From Cyathus striatus (taxonomy: Eukaryota > Basidiomycota > Agaricomycetes > Agaricales > Nidulariaceae), in assembly GCA_025738555.1 (NCBI GenBank), contig JAOVFP010000014.1, forward strand, positions 3,658,001-3,722,000: 64,000 nt of DNA. The letters run 5' to 3'. Under the pieces are notes generated by a model, which saw only the letters and a list, made by a program, of their open reading frames with translations, made no database searches and was not told the DNA's origin. Position 1 is the stretch's first letter. The number at the start of each line of letters is the position of its first letter. Below, piece by piece: positions 47,026 through 59,061 of this stretch. The position numbers and the translations under genes are program-made.

Positions 47026-48239
47026 TGTCAGGCATGATTTTTGATTATATATAATGCATGCAAATACACTATATACCACAATTAAAGAAATTGCACTATC
47101 ATGTCACATGACTGAATAGCTCACACAATCACATGATACAACACACTACTAATCAAATATACCCAATACTATACATGAACAAATCAATACCTTACATGAA
47201 CAAACAACTCTAAATTACCATTAAACATAATACACATACCAATAATTAGTCACTTGCACAAACAATGCATTAACAAATAATATGGCACTCTTCCATTGTC
47301 CTATTCACCCATTGCTTGAAGACAATGAGAAAACTATTTATATACAACTCCATTGTTTTCACTCCTATTGTTCATCACAAATGAACTACATTGTACTATT
47401 CATCCATTATCTGAAGACAATGTGAAACTATTTATATATGACTCCATTGTTTTCACCACCATTGTTCACACAATGGTGGAAAGGTATCTATTGTTCTCTA
47501 CTCCATTGTTATAAAAATGGATTCCTATTGTTCTTGCCCAGAACAATGTAGCTCTTTATTTAGAACAATGTAATTCATTACACATTGTTCTGATATATGC
47601 TATTGTTCTCTGCTGACTAACCCTCAAATACCATTGTCCTGTACAGCCTCAGATCTAAAATCTACACTTGCACATTACTTGTTTTGGAGAATAATATAGA
47701 TTGGTAGAGTGAGAATTGGATTACTAAGCAGGTTAGGAAAAGGTATATAAGGAGGGCAGTTTGGCAGTAGATAGATAGCTACTCACACCCCAGTAGTCTC
47801 ACCCAATTGTCATTAGTCATTAGTTATTAGTACAGTTTTATCAGCACAGCCAGTACAGTCAGTATCAGTAACAGTCACAGAAATCGAAGCAGTCACAGTC
47901 ACAGTATCAGTCAGAGTAACAGTAACAGAATAAGAAGCAGATCATAGGTCAAGTTCTAAGCAAGTTGAACATTGATCTATTCAATATACACATTATAAAT
48001 AGCATTAGGTCTATAGTGTGTACTATACCCCTTTCATTATACTTGACATTATATACAGCCTTTGCTGTACATTATCCTTCATACCAAGTTTCATACAAAT
48101 CATACAGCTCTTGCTGTACAAGACCATCCACCAAATTCCCAAGAATATCCTCGCTAAATATTTCCTGACACTCAGGTGTTGTAACACAAACAAAGTCGAT
48201 TCCTGTTAGCACCTTAGATTATCTTAATCTTAAACGACA
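47026..48239 (+). mobile_element. Solo LTR, family B, 1,214 bp
   Basis: Same ends as the copy at 44,221, same orientation, flanked by GTGC (47022-47025) and GCGC (48240-48243), a 4-bp duplication with one mismatch. Although the two LTRs are in tandem, the 1.47 kb between them is hAT and MITE sequence, and each has its own flanks, so they are not two ends of one element. Confidence 0.88.
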
Positions 48240-48243
48240 GCGC

Positions 48244-48736
48244 TTGATCATCTTGGCCTCTATACTTATTCTGTCTCTCTTCTAGTTGCTCCATTTCTAG
48301 CTTGGGTTGCAGGATTGTCAGAAACGAGCGAATGTGAATTGCTCTAGTTGGTTTATGGCTCTCTGTTCTCATAGGTTTGTGCTCAATTACAACTTCTCCC
48401 ACCAAGTAAGTACTGACATACTGTTTGTTTTCAATGTATTCATGGGAAAGGATGCAAGTGGTTCATACTTCACCATTATTACCCAGCTATGATGAACTTT
48501 AGTGCTCTGTATTCCTATATTCAGCCCCACCTTCTGTCTTCTTATGCCTTTGGTCACCATTACCAAAACTATTCACTCTTAGAAGGGAACTGTGGCTAGG
48601 AGGGCTGTACTCATGCATGCAGACAAGTACATACATGGCTTTCTGCGAAGCATTTCTCAGATAGGTGTCTTTCTGTTGTCATTCCCGGGGTTCACCCAGG
48701 TGTTTTGTCTTTATTGGGGTTTGATATATCCTGTAG
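48244..48736. other. No supported gene
   Basis: Short ORFs only; a minus-strand frame at 48,214-48,405 is Gln/Glu/Arg-rich but starts inside the LTR flank and has no motif. Confidence 0.35.
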
Positions 48737-48738
48737 TA

Positions 48739-50761
48739 GCCATAGTCAAAGTTGAGCTGCGAAAGGTGAAGGTGAAGGTGAAGGTGGCAGTGCACCTGCC
48801 TAAAAGAGAAGTCGTGCACAATTTTGTAAGTCCGACTGCTTGAATGTCACACTCCCTATCTGTACATCATGTGAAACAATATTTGTGGCTTATCTCTTGC
48901 TTATCCCCTCATCAGTCAGGGCTACCAACTTTACCATAACAGGTTACAGCCGTATTTCAAAAACCATTTATGGTACAGGTGAAAACATGGCTGTAAATGA
49001 TTTACAGTTAGATATAATAGGTTTTCACCATTTTCTCATTTGAAATCGTCAATCAGCAAATGCTATGGCAATCTTACACCAGGAAAATTTTCATTCTTCA
49101 CCAAATTGGCATTGAACACAATTATATACCAAATGTTATGTATAATTGCAAAACCTATGACTGAATAGCATGATTTGTAATTATAAATTTCAAAGGCATT
49201 TGCTTGATACGAGCTCTAGCTTTAGTTGTATAGTTGTCTTACAAAAGAAGGATAAGGCAGCACATTGGGAGAACATTAATGTATTTGTGAGTGACTTCGT
49301 GTCAGAAGCAACAAATAGAAAAGGGGTAGTTGAGAGAGATGAGGATGATGAGAGAGTAAGACTCAGACACAAACACAGACACAGACACAAAATGGGGAGG
49401 AAACTTGTTCACAACTACCAAGTTACAGAGTGTTTATATACTGAGTGTGTCTACCAAAGTCCCAACCAAGGTCCATGTAACTAAGGTAACAGACAGCTGT
49501 CAATCTGTCAATCACATATCTGTCAATCACAGAACTGTCAAGTATGACAGGTGACAAGTGACAGCTGTCAAAGAAGCTGTGCAACCCAGAATATCTATGT
49601 CATATCCCATATTGCCTACCTCCGGACCCCTATGCTCTTACTCCGCCTTTCCCTTTGTTTACTCCGGACTTTGATTACGCTCTTAATATTACTTATTGAT
49701 TACTGTACATAGATTACTCTTGTTTCCTTTCTTCCGTTCTACTGAGCTATCCCCTCAGTATTGTAGTATACATCTCATAGTGAGTCACTTATCATTCTTA
49801 AGTGTGCCACTATCAGTTTTACTTTACACCGCCATATGCGCTCACTTCTCCGACGTGTTTTATTATGTTTAATTAGTTATAGTCTTCATTCTACATATGC
49901 CTACCCTGACCGTACTTCTCCGCTGGCCTTGGCCAGCGGCCTTTACTTACTCTGAGTCTCCAGTATTTAAGTAGTACTCGATTTGTACTTAGTCTTTAGT
50001 TTCGTATTGAACTACGTCCTCACCCTTTCGTCTGACTTGAGTTACACCTCTTGTCTTCCGTCTCTCGTCTTCTCCGAAGGGCTTTCCCTTACTCCGAAAT
50101 CCAGGACCGGGAATCCCAGGGGTGCAGCACATAAGCTGAAGCCGAAGTCCTACCCCCTGAGTTATCGTTCTCCGCTTTCGTCTTACACTCACCCCTCGTT
50201 CTCCGCAGTCACTCTCTCATACTCCGCCGCAAAGTCAGGCTAGGGGCATGGTCGTGACAATCTAACACTTCGAACTAACTGATAGCATGTCCTTTCTTAT
50301 CTCATGTTACCTCTGTCTTGTCAACTTTGGGTTCTCTACAAGTTGGAGGAAGCATGTTGGCATGTAAAATATGCTCCAGTCTCCTTCAATAGCCTTTATT
50401 ACTGTACCTACTTACCAACTCGACATCTATAGTTGGTTAGATCACAGGCCTATATCTCTGGAGTCCCTGTGAGCTCTTGGTGCCCTCAAAATGAACTTGA
50501 TAAGCTGCTAGCTTCCTCCACTTTCCTTAGTACTTCCTCCACAACTGGGATTAATTCCACGAAAGGCCTTCAAAAACAAATCAAAAGGAGGGGGAAATGG
50601 TAGGGAATGTGACACGTTAATGCGAGGATGCGTCGCTGTTGTGTACTTGTCATGGTATGTCATGCCAGACTTACAAAATTGCATGCGACTTCTCTATTAG
50701 GCAGGTGCACTGCCACCTTCACCTTCACCTTCACCTTTCACAGCTCAACTTTGACTATGGC
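48739..50761. mobile_element. Element with about 100-bp terminal inverted repeats and TA target
   Basis: GCCATAGTCAAAGTTGAGCT at 48,739 recurs inverted at 50,742-50,761, followed inward on both sides by AAGGTGAAGGTGAAGGTG, GGCAGTGCACCTGCCTAA and AATTTTGTAAGTC. TA borders each end (48737-48738, 50762-50763). Without the nested solo LTR it would be about 1.36 kb. No transposase is visible; a TGTCA-rich array lies at 49,490-49,580. Confidence 0.7.
49598..50259 (+). mobile_element. Solo LTR, family A, 662 bp
   Basis: TGTCATATCCC...GTCGTGACA flanked by ATCTA at 49593-49597 and 50260-50264 (perfect). Nearly identical to the reverse-oriented copy at 18,090-18,753, including the CCGCTGGCCTTGGCCAGCGG palindrome. 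Confidence 0.94.
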
Positions 50762-50763
50762 TA

Positions 50764-51077
50764 GTGTTCGGGATTGCCAGTACATTGTTCGCTCCTGCCT
50801 TTTATGTAATATGATCTACTTATACCCCCTTGCTCTCATACCACCTTTGGTCAAAAAATAAGTATCTTATACAATTAAATGACACTGTAGACTAGTATTA
50901 TTTCTATGTGCAGTTTGAACGCCATATCAGTTGAAGTGGGCGTACAAGGCTTCGGTTGTCATAAGCTCCTAATGGTGCCGGTGAGTGTTTTCGGTAAAAT
51001 CTATGAGCGGGGTCTGGAGAATAGCTTCATAGGTACAATTCGGTATACCTAGTTCCCTTTTACATTCGCTGGTTTGC
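50764..51077. other. Spacer
   Basis: CpG reappears here. Contains TGTGCAGTTTGAACGCCAT at 50,912, complementary to part of 35,880-35,900. No gene. Confidence 0.35.
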
Positions 51078-51081
51078 GTTT

Positions 51082-51780
51082 TGAAGAGGAAAAAGAGTGT
51101 TTGAATATTCCTCGACTAAAAATGCGAGCGGTTGGCGTGTCTGTCCAACTGTGACGTAATTGAGAGGATCGACGGCACGACAAGAAACAGGACACTTGGT
51201 GTGAGCGAACAGAACGAGCGGGACATCGACTTAGGTCAGAAAGAGAGAAATAGAGAGGTAAAGTTATGGGATGGAATGCACTGAAGTACTATAGACCTAG
51301 ACACACAGTTTAAATAGTGAGCAGAGAAGGGAAAATACCTAAAGGAGTGAATAAAATTTGAACTAAGCCCAAGAAGGATACGAGGACTAGGCTATCGTCT
51401 CTGGTCGTTTGAAATACGGAAAATGGATTTTTATTGTAAGGAAGTTCTGAAGCGACGGCGATAGCAGAGTAGATAGTGAGTTGCTGCTAGAACAATGGTT
51501 TCACGACGTGATCGATATCGAATAAAATTGCTATCCTGCTTGTGCGCATCACGATCCGCTGCTTCGCCAGCCTGTATTCGAGCGCCTGAGATGTCTTTCT
51601 TGGTGTCCAAAGTTCGATTGTAGGGCGGATGCGGTGCCATGTCGAGAGCGTTGGGATGCGTTCAGGAGGAAGGTTCAACGGTATCGGACGTGTTGACGCG
51701 CTTGATGTGCAGGTCACGTGACAAAATGCTAACGCGTCTAAATGCCAATTCTACCGTGCAGGCAGAAAGCCTGCTCTACA
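51082..51780. mobile_element. Solo LTR, family D, 699 bp
   Basis: TGAAGAGGAAAA...CTGCTCTACA flanked by GTTT (51078-51081, 51781-51784). The right tip carries the near palindrome GCAGGCAGAAAGCCTGC. Shares blocks such as ATGCGAGC, GTTGGCG, GTCGAGAGCGTTGGG with the copy at 60,548. Orientation of transcription unknown. Minus-strand ORFs in it are low-confidence shadows. Confidence 0.8.
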
Positions 51781-51969
51781 GTTTCTGCCCATAGCTTCGA
51801 TAATTATGATCGACATGCTATGTAAAAAATAGTTATACATTCAAGGAGCTTAACCCCATACGCAGTAAGAATTCAAGACGACGAACTAATAAGTAACAGA
51901 TCAGGAAAACAAGTCCATTGACACCGTTCTTCTCGTCATATCTCCTCTGAGGAGCCATAAATGAAGCTT

Positions 51970-54466
51970 TCACTGAGGGCAGTTGAGAACACTTTGTATA
52001 AGCATTGAAGAACAGATGAATCCTAAAAGTGTTAAGGACTTGGCGGAGGTGAGCTTCTTAAACTTCTTGGAGTACAGAGCAAACGACCACGACTGCAATC
52101 CAGTTGCATAAGTGCCTGGTATTATCACGGAACTTGAACGGCCAGCAGTGTTGTTTGTTTCATCAGCGATGGGTGCCGGATTTTGTATCTCGGCTGTCCC
52201 TGTGTTCCCCATGCTTCCCAAAGACAGTAGTGCAAGTGATAATTCGGTTTGTAGGGATTTGTTGGGCACATCGGATCCAAGGGGTAGACTTATCCGATAT
52301 TTTCGATTTTCGACTTCTATTTCAATGGTGACTGTCTTAGGTGCATTGGCTCCAGATTCAGGCTTCGCTGCAATTGCCATTGCAATTACCCCTCCAGCCG
52401 CCAGCACATAGCCACCACCGATGTTTACTGTAATTTAGGAATGAACTACATTCATTGCAATAATGAACACAGCTACCTTGTATGCTATTATCTGTCAATG
52501 TTTGTCTTTCAATTTTAAAGCGGTTAGCGCCACAAAAAGATCCTCGTGCATGCTGTTCGTTTTCAGGCAGAGAATTAAAAACATAATCATTCACGGTTCC
52601 TTGAAATTCGGAGGTATTGCTCAGAACGACCTCGTTTTTATGATGTAATTACTTACCATACTCTCCGGGCATTGCATTATTTACAGCATTAAGATTTTCT
52701 CGGGATTCATGTTGGAAATTCGTGTTTATACCTTCTTCTGTATCTTTACCAAAATTTTAGTAAGTTAGTGATTTTGAATCAGTCTACGCACTACCGTCAT
52801 CAAACGTATCACTCTCATCATTTTCACGTTGATCATCCGAGAATTCATTTCTATCATTGATTTCTGGTGAAATATAAGCTCGAAATCGGAGAGTATTGTA
52901 CAGATAGTCAAGAAGTTGTAGCTTACTGTATTCGCTAATAGACACTGTGTCCTCTGATGTATCTGCTATTGTTCTCGCCTGTTCTACTCCTAAGGTGCTG
53001 TCGTTTCTTTCTAGTTTATATTCTAGATTTTTTAAGTTGTTAATTTCAAAGTTGTGTGCATTTATGAAAGGATTCTCGAAACCTGTTGACCAAACATGTA
53101 ATTAGTTTGGACCAGTGTACGCGCCCCTATCATAAAAACACGTCACCATCCGCATTATCAATATCTTTCGACAGCATCAGCTCCGAAGGTAAATATGTTA
53201 TGAATATAGGGTTATTAAGAACAAAATCGTGGATAATCTTGAAATCAATTTCATTGTCGTTTTCGTCGTCGATTGCTCGTGAAGAGATAAGCTCGGAAGG
53301 CATTATTACGCAAAAATATTTGCCGAGACTTACGATATACCCCACTGGGTATGTTGTTTTTGAGTCCGTTGTGGGAGTCTGTCAACCAAAACTGTATCTA
53401 ACGTCTAACAGGCCAGTAATTATAGGTCAATGTACGCACCTCTGTTATCAGATAAACCGTGCTCGTCAATTCTAAGATGCTCTTTTGAAAACTGAATTCT
53501 ATTGTGTATTACTTGTTAAAGAATTAGTTCATAATACTTTATAATAACGTATGAATAACCAATTATGACTTACGATATTCTCTAATAGGCTCTGTTTTCC
53601 CCGGTGCATATTCCATGATAGTTGATTGTTTTATCCCGTATATGTCGCGGCCATCATTTATAATTTTATTAGAATATTTCGTCCAACCATTTCGTAATAG
53701 GTTGGAATATAAATATTCACTGCGGGTTTCTTTTAATAAGGCAAGGAAATATAAAGGTACTTTATTCACCGCTGTCCTTCAGGAGATAAAGTAGGAGGGG
53801 CTATATTTCCACGGTCTTCAAGTCTTAGCTTGTTTGTACTGTGAAATATTGTGGACAACCAGTGCTTTGGAGTCCTCGTTTTCATTTTCTCCCGATCCGT
53901 CCTCTTAGGATTCAATTGTTCTCTCAGATTCAGAACAACTTGATAGATCATCTTCCTTTGTATTGTAAGAACGCATACTTCATGAGTCTTCTTCGGCTCT
54001 GCACTTCTTAAATTGATACCTATTTTAAAGCAGTTAGACACATACGCACATATGTGATTTAACGCAATACCCTCGTCGTTTTCATATAGTCTATTCGAAC
54101 TTTCTATTCCATCGTTAATTTCTTGTGATGACAAGCTTATAAGACTGCATATTACGAGGTGCCATGCCATGACTTACCATATTCTCTAGACACGTTGATT
54201 TCATTCAAACGATTCACGGTTTCTGGTTCAACAAGATTGTTTTCGAAGTCAATTCTTCCATCTTCAAATTCATCAGTACATATAGTTGTCTTTCACTGTG
54301 AAACCTATCAGATACCTGCTGGCAAGTCACTAGACCAGTCGATTGGAAGCGTATCTGCATCCTCTGAGCTGCCGTTGATGTCGCGGCTCTCGGGTGTTTC
54401 AGTTGTAAGCGTGTCCTCACTCCAAGGATTATGGTAAAGATCATCGGAATATGGAGATTTATCCAT
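51970..54466 (-). pseudogene. Thirteen-exon cassette gene B, function unknown, lightly damaged
   Basis: Exons (minus): 54316-54466, 54178-54261, 54071-54121, 53770-54019, 53574-53729, 53440-53511, 53334-53378, about 53126-53275, 52927-53082, 52795-52863, 52657-52743, 52477-52599, 51970-52427. All junctions I could fix are phase 1. Start MDKSPYSDDLYHNPWSED and last exon (VNIGGGYVLAAGG to SAKSLTLLGFICSSMLIQ) match gene A. In between, pairs of a type-A exon (EINDGIESS, EINDRNEFSD, AIDDENDNE) and a type-B exon ending in SREY, GVYR, SEYS or GEYG alternate. Damage: exon 4 (250 nt) breaks the phase rule and its donor is uncertain; exon 8 has a TGA and a changed donor (GCGCGTAC where sisters have GTGCGTAC). 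Otherwise intact, so it may be a recent pseudogene or have alternative splicing. Confidence 0.65.
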
Positions 54467-56314
54467 CGAGAATGATTACTGTTGGTACTGGTGGTGAGTT
54501 GGTGGTGAGTGCTGTAGAGTCCGTTTCTTTGTAACCGACAAGGGCCGTGCGCGTTGCGACTTGCAAGCGCCCAAGCAGTGCACTGCCTAGACGATCTAGT
54601 AGACCGGAAGCCGGTCGATGACATGACTGCGTGCACGTGATATGACTCATATGAGCGATTGAATCGTGTCGATATAAGTATACAGTCACTGATGGTGATC
54701 TCAGTCACCTAAGATCAAATTGAGAAATAAGACATAAAATATTTCAAATACTGCCATTGATTTATGTTAACATTATTGTACACCTTCCAAAGAATAAATT
54801 GAGACCTTGTTTGTAACTTTTGGATGCTCCAGTATGTTTCTATGAATATTATTTTAAAGTGCATGCGATTTTGGACAAAACTAGGAAGCCGGTCATAGCG
54901 CGGAAACTTATTATTGCGCAGCGTTTAGTACCTGACAGCTTAATACCTTATCTTATCAAGTGCCATTGGGCAGTCTGTTGACTCGTGCTTGCCCGTGCTC
55001 TCTGCACTTTACCTCTGCTTACTCCGTTGCTCACTGCAAAATGCTTCCACAAAAGCTTCTAAAATATAATTGAGATACCATTCATTAAGTTTCCGATAGT
55101 TATTTGCGAGTTGAAAGCCTTTTCCCAAAACTCCTCCATTTGACATTTCTATGTCCTGAAAATGGAAATTTTCTGATCTCATCACTCCAATACCTCAAAT
55201 AAAACTGTAAAAAGTGCAATAAATACACTAATATATTTTAGATAATACCAATAACATTAAAGCCAAATTTAAAGGTCAGTGTTCAACTACACAATCCACA
55301 GTAGTGCTTTCAACTTGTGGTAGGGGGAGTATATAATATACTTAACATACAAACTTAAACCTTTAATACAAAATTTAAACAGAGCAATTATGCTGTGAAA
55401 TTGTTGTAAAAGTGTGCTTTTGAACTCAAAAATTGAATATGATAAGTCGCCATACTAAAAGATATTCTTAAAAAGTGACCGTATGCCAGATATCAAGCAG
55501 CTGATGGGAAATACATAACCAAATAGATGATGTGATGGCAAGGCGAGACATACAGTTGCTATATCATAGCCAAATCTGCGTCATTCAATGTATAAATTGA
55601 GATATATAAAGGTAATATTTATATAATAATTATTGTGGCTTCATTTTTACGGCAGACTGACATTTTCTGTTAAAAATTCCTGCTGACCGACTGCTAGGTG
55701 TGACCGAGTTCCTGATTACGTACTGTACCCGACCGGTCCGACTCGTTGAACTTTAGTGTACTAAACCTTACGTACGTACGTCCTCACCCACTTCCCCTTT
55801 TGGACCTTCGGAACGGCTCCGTCTCAATGTCCCCTCCTCTGTCCCTCATCTCTCCGGTCTTCCAGTCCCTCTCACCTATGGATCAAAATACTGCATCCTC
55901 ATCTCAGCATATCCTGTCATGCAAACGACCTTGCTTGGCCCTGTATGAGCAGCAAATTCATGGGAAATGTAGAAGAAATCAGGCAGGGTGCAGGGCAGAG
56001 AGCAGTGGTGGCAATATATTAGTAGTGATTAGCAGATAGTAGTACTAGTGATTAGTTTATACTTACTGTACACTTGAAATTTTGAAACTTGAACTTGAGG
56101 GAACTTGACTTACACTCACTGGGAGGTTAGTAATGAACTTAACTTAACTCAAGAGAACACAACTTTCAGAAAAAACAATTAGTGAGGAACTTAAGTCTAC
56201 TTGAAAAACTTAACTTTCACTCAATAAAAATAAGTGAGCTCAATAGTGGAACTTAACTTTGACTTGAATAGCTTAAAGGGAACTCGAAATGTTAGCAGCC
56301 TGTCTACATCAGCT
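54467..56314. other. Intergenic, no supported gene
   Basis: The first 60 bases match the flank of gene A. 55,746-56,039 has an ORF without motif. 56,050-56,300 is low-complexity, built of AACTTAACTT/ACTTGAA words. Confidence 0.4.
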
Positions 56315-56700
56315 TGTTAGTGACAGATGAGCAAAAACTCGAAGTCAAACTCAAACACTCGAAAAGATCGAGGTGAAGTGAATCTTACTGCAAGTCTGGA
56401 ATAAACTAGCACAAGAATAAAGAAAAACTAATTAAAATGACCATATTAATAGTAATATCCTCAAGGTAATCACATGTTTTTACTGCCTACACTACAATGC
56501 ATGTTACTGTGCTTCTACTGTGCAAACTCATGTACTACATATGTAAAAGGCATGGCTGAACTGTGCACTGTGCCCGTAGTCTTGATGAATGTTGCATGTT
56601 GATATGCATGGTCTTCGCATTGTTATGTCACATGACTGATCACGTGTTGATAAGATAAGATATGAGCGGATTAGATAAGATAAAGTGTGAAATCCTAACA
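56315..56700 (-). mobile_element. Solo LTR, family C, 386 bp
   Basis: Reverse complement of 39,211-39,585 with indels. Ends TGTTAGTGACA...ATCCTAACA, flanked by CAGCT at 56310-56314 and 56701-56705 (perfect 5-bp duplication). Confidence 0.92.
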
Positions 56701-56705
56701 CAGCT

Positions 56706-58230
56706 GAATTATTTGGGTACAGTTGATCAATTAATTGCTGGTAGGGTTATCCCTTGCTTTGCCTTGTGTTGGCCTCGCACGGCATCCAAGTGAGCTAGGG
56801 TAGGAATAATGTCATTTCAGATTAAAATTAGTGTAATCAATTCATATTATACAGTGTGTGATTTGGAATCTCTTTCACATTGTCCGGAATAGGACCATTA
56901 ATAAGGAATCCCGTCGATGGGGTACTCCTTGGGATCCCGTGGTGGAAGGCCATTATTTTCAGTGCGATGAGAATTGTTGTGCATGTGCAAGCCAGAAGCA
57001 GCACGAACATTCACGCATCAACGAGTTCACCGGTATGTCCGAGAACGCGCACATTGTAGAATACATCACGTAGAATTATGTAGAATGTTGTAGATATATT
57101 AACTAGTATAAAATTACAACGAAATTGTATGTACAATAAGTGTGAATTTATTCCCCATTTTCCCCTCCTAATATTGTGTGATTCTAAGTCATTGTTACCT
57201 GCGCGCCTCCGTAAGTACTATTTATTTAGGTACTATTACAATAAGAATAACTATATATGTAGAGAAACTATTCGCCAATATAAAATTTTAAGGTAACTGT
57301 TATGTCTGGCACTGTCTTAATTCTTTCTACTTGGCATTTCCTTGCTAAACGCAAAGGGAGTCAGTTTATTTAAAGATATTTTATATATATTTATTTTACT
57401 CCGTGTTCAGTTTCTTGTACTTTTATACTCGAGGACTTTATGGCTATGATATGTACTACTTCCAATAGACCTGAATTACCATTCCTAAGCAGGAATTGAC
57501 TTCACGGAATACAGGTGTTTGTACGTCAAAACAAAGTACAGACACTTCTATTTTGATTAGGACTGTTATTAAATCTTACAAGTGACAGATTGTGAGTTTT
57601 AAACACTTCATTTGTGAGCACTACATAGTACTTAAATATTGCAGCTCAGTAGTAATATATCTCTGTAATACAAATTAAGGTACCAGTATAGCAACAGATG
57701 GTGAGGCTAGCTGCAGATTCAGACCGGAGATTCTTCTACGTTTTTTTTTCACAATCACGCGGTCGTGGTGCAATGGACTTGGGAATTGTTCTTGGCCTGA
57801 TCTCGTGCATGCAGGACCACACGACAAGAAAGTGCGGAATGAATGACCCTTGCAAGTCTAAGTACGATAGTCGCAGCCCAAATCAGCATCAGTGTTCCGG
57901 CCCGTAAGTCAAGGTGGTGAAAGCTATCTTACACCGGTAATAAAGTAAAGTAGTCTGGCTAAATATCTCATGATGATCAACAATAACATATAAACGTAGT
58001 TGTGAATCTCACACTAAGCTTCAATGTGAATATCAGATTCACAAGCACCACGACTAATTAATAGTGGTATTAGTACGGCTTGGGTGATGTATTGCGTTGC
58101 TTGGTGGGACTCACGAAAAAGGTAAATAGAGTAGATCATTCCTGAGCATTATACTGATTTAGCCAGTTTTTGGTTAGTTGACAAAGCACTGTACCGTCTC
58201 GTATTATGGTGCTCGACATAGTTGATCTGT
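56706..58230. other. Two small ORFs without identifiable function
   Basis: 56,858-57,073 (plus, 71 codons) contains a short Cys cluster (CDENCCACA) and 57,698-57,907 (plus, 69 codons) ends with GMNDPC and HQCSGP. Neither has introns or motifs I recognise. The remainder is AT-rich. Confidence 0.3.
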
Positions 58231-58239
58231 CTCCCGATT

Positions 58240-59061
58240 TGACTTAATGTAATCCATCAGTTTGTCAAGGGTGATATTAGCGCACAGCAACTTACAGCTT
58301 CTGTAGGCAGCAGGCAGCATCAGTCCCGTCATAACTGAGAACAGATTTTAGACATATTCACAGGAAAATAAGCTCTGAGGTCAGCCTACCTGTTTGATAA
58401 GCCAACATTAATCCCCAGAGCACTCCCTGAAGTTCAATCCTCGCGCTAGTTGGATAACATGCAGAGGTGTATGTATGTATCCGAAGGAGGCTTTGTAAAT
58501 TAACTTCAATTCAGGGTCAATACCATTGATCAATGACTTGGAACTGGTTGTACGCACAGGTAATAGAATTCCCCAAAACTCCTGCAATACCCCATAGTGG
58601 TACTAAGATACTTACGTACCACATAGCTAATATTATCATCATGGTTCTTGTCTTGTTCCAGACTGCCCAAACGCGAAGCGTTAAGATTACTATGACAATA
58701 AACAGTAGTCAGTGCTCGTATCTTTTTATATAAATATGTACCCTTACGGTCAGAAAAAGTCACTCCGATGATAAGACACCCTATAGATACAGTATTAGTC
58801 GGTTTGAGTCCGTTGCGAACATCGCAGAAAACGAACATATTGTAGCATAGGAGAAAGCCTTGCATGACGATGAAGATTGCGGGGGGAGCAACTGAACTGC
58901 GCTAATATTAGAATAGCTTTCCTTGCTAATGTAAGAGGGTAATTCCTACCAATCACGTCCAGCGCGACATCCACATATGTACTGTACCTCGTGAAGACAA
59001 ATAGAATCTTTATGATGCTCCAATTCGGAGATTCCCATATGTGAGTTATTTCCATGTCCAT
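58240..59061 (-). pseudogene. DUF6533-like multi-pass membrane protein, probably decayed
   Basis: Minus strand from ATG 59,061. EITHIWESPNWSIIKILFVF followed by TRYSTYVDVAL matches the N-terminal signature of the DUF6533 family (polytopic membrane proteins very abundant in mushrooms). After introns come AIFIVMQGFLLCYNMFVF, VILTLRVWAVWNKTRTMMII and then CYPTSARIELQGVLWGLMLA with VMTGLMLPAAYRS, in the family's usual order. Phase does not fit at the first junction, and TGA codons follow QFQVIDQWY unless a very short intron is spliced there, so I treat it as a pseudogene. Function of the family is unknown. Confidence 0.65.

Noticed and set aside
44221..48239. A single LTR retrotransposon formed by the two tandem family B LTRs
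   Set aside because: The interval contains hAT and MITE sequence, no gag-pol, and each LTR has its own 4-bp duplication.
49170..49484. 104-codon ORF with RHKHRHRHKMG
   Set aside because: Basic run comes from an ACACAGAC simple repeat inside a non-coding TIR element.
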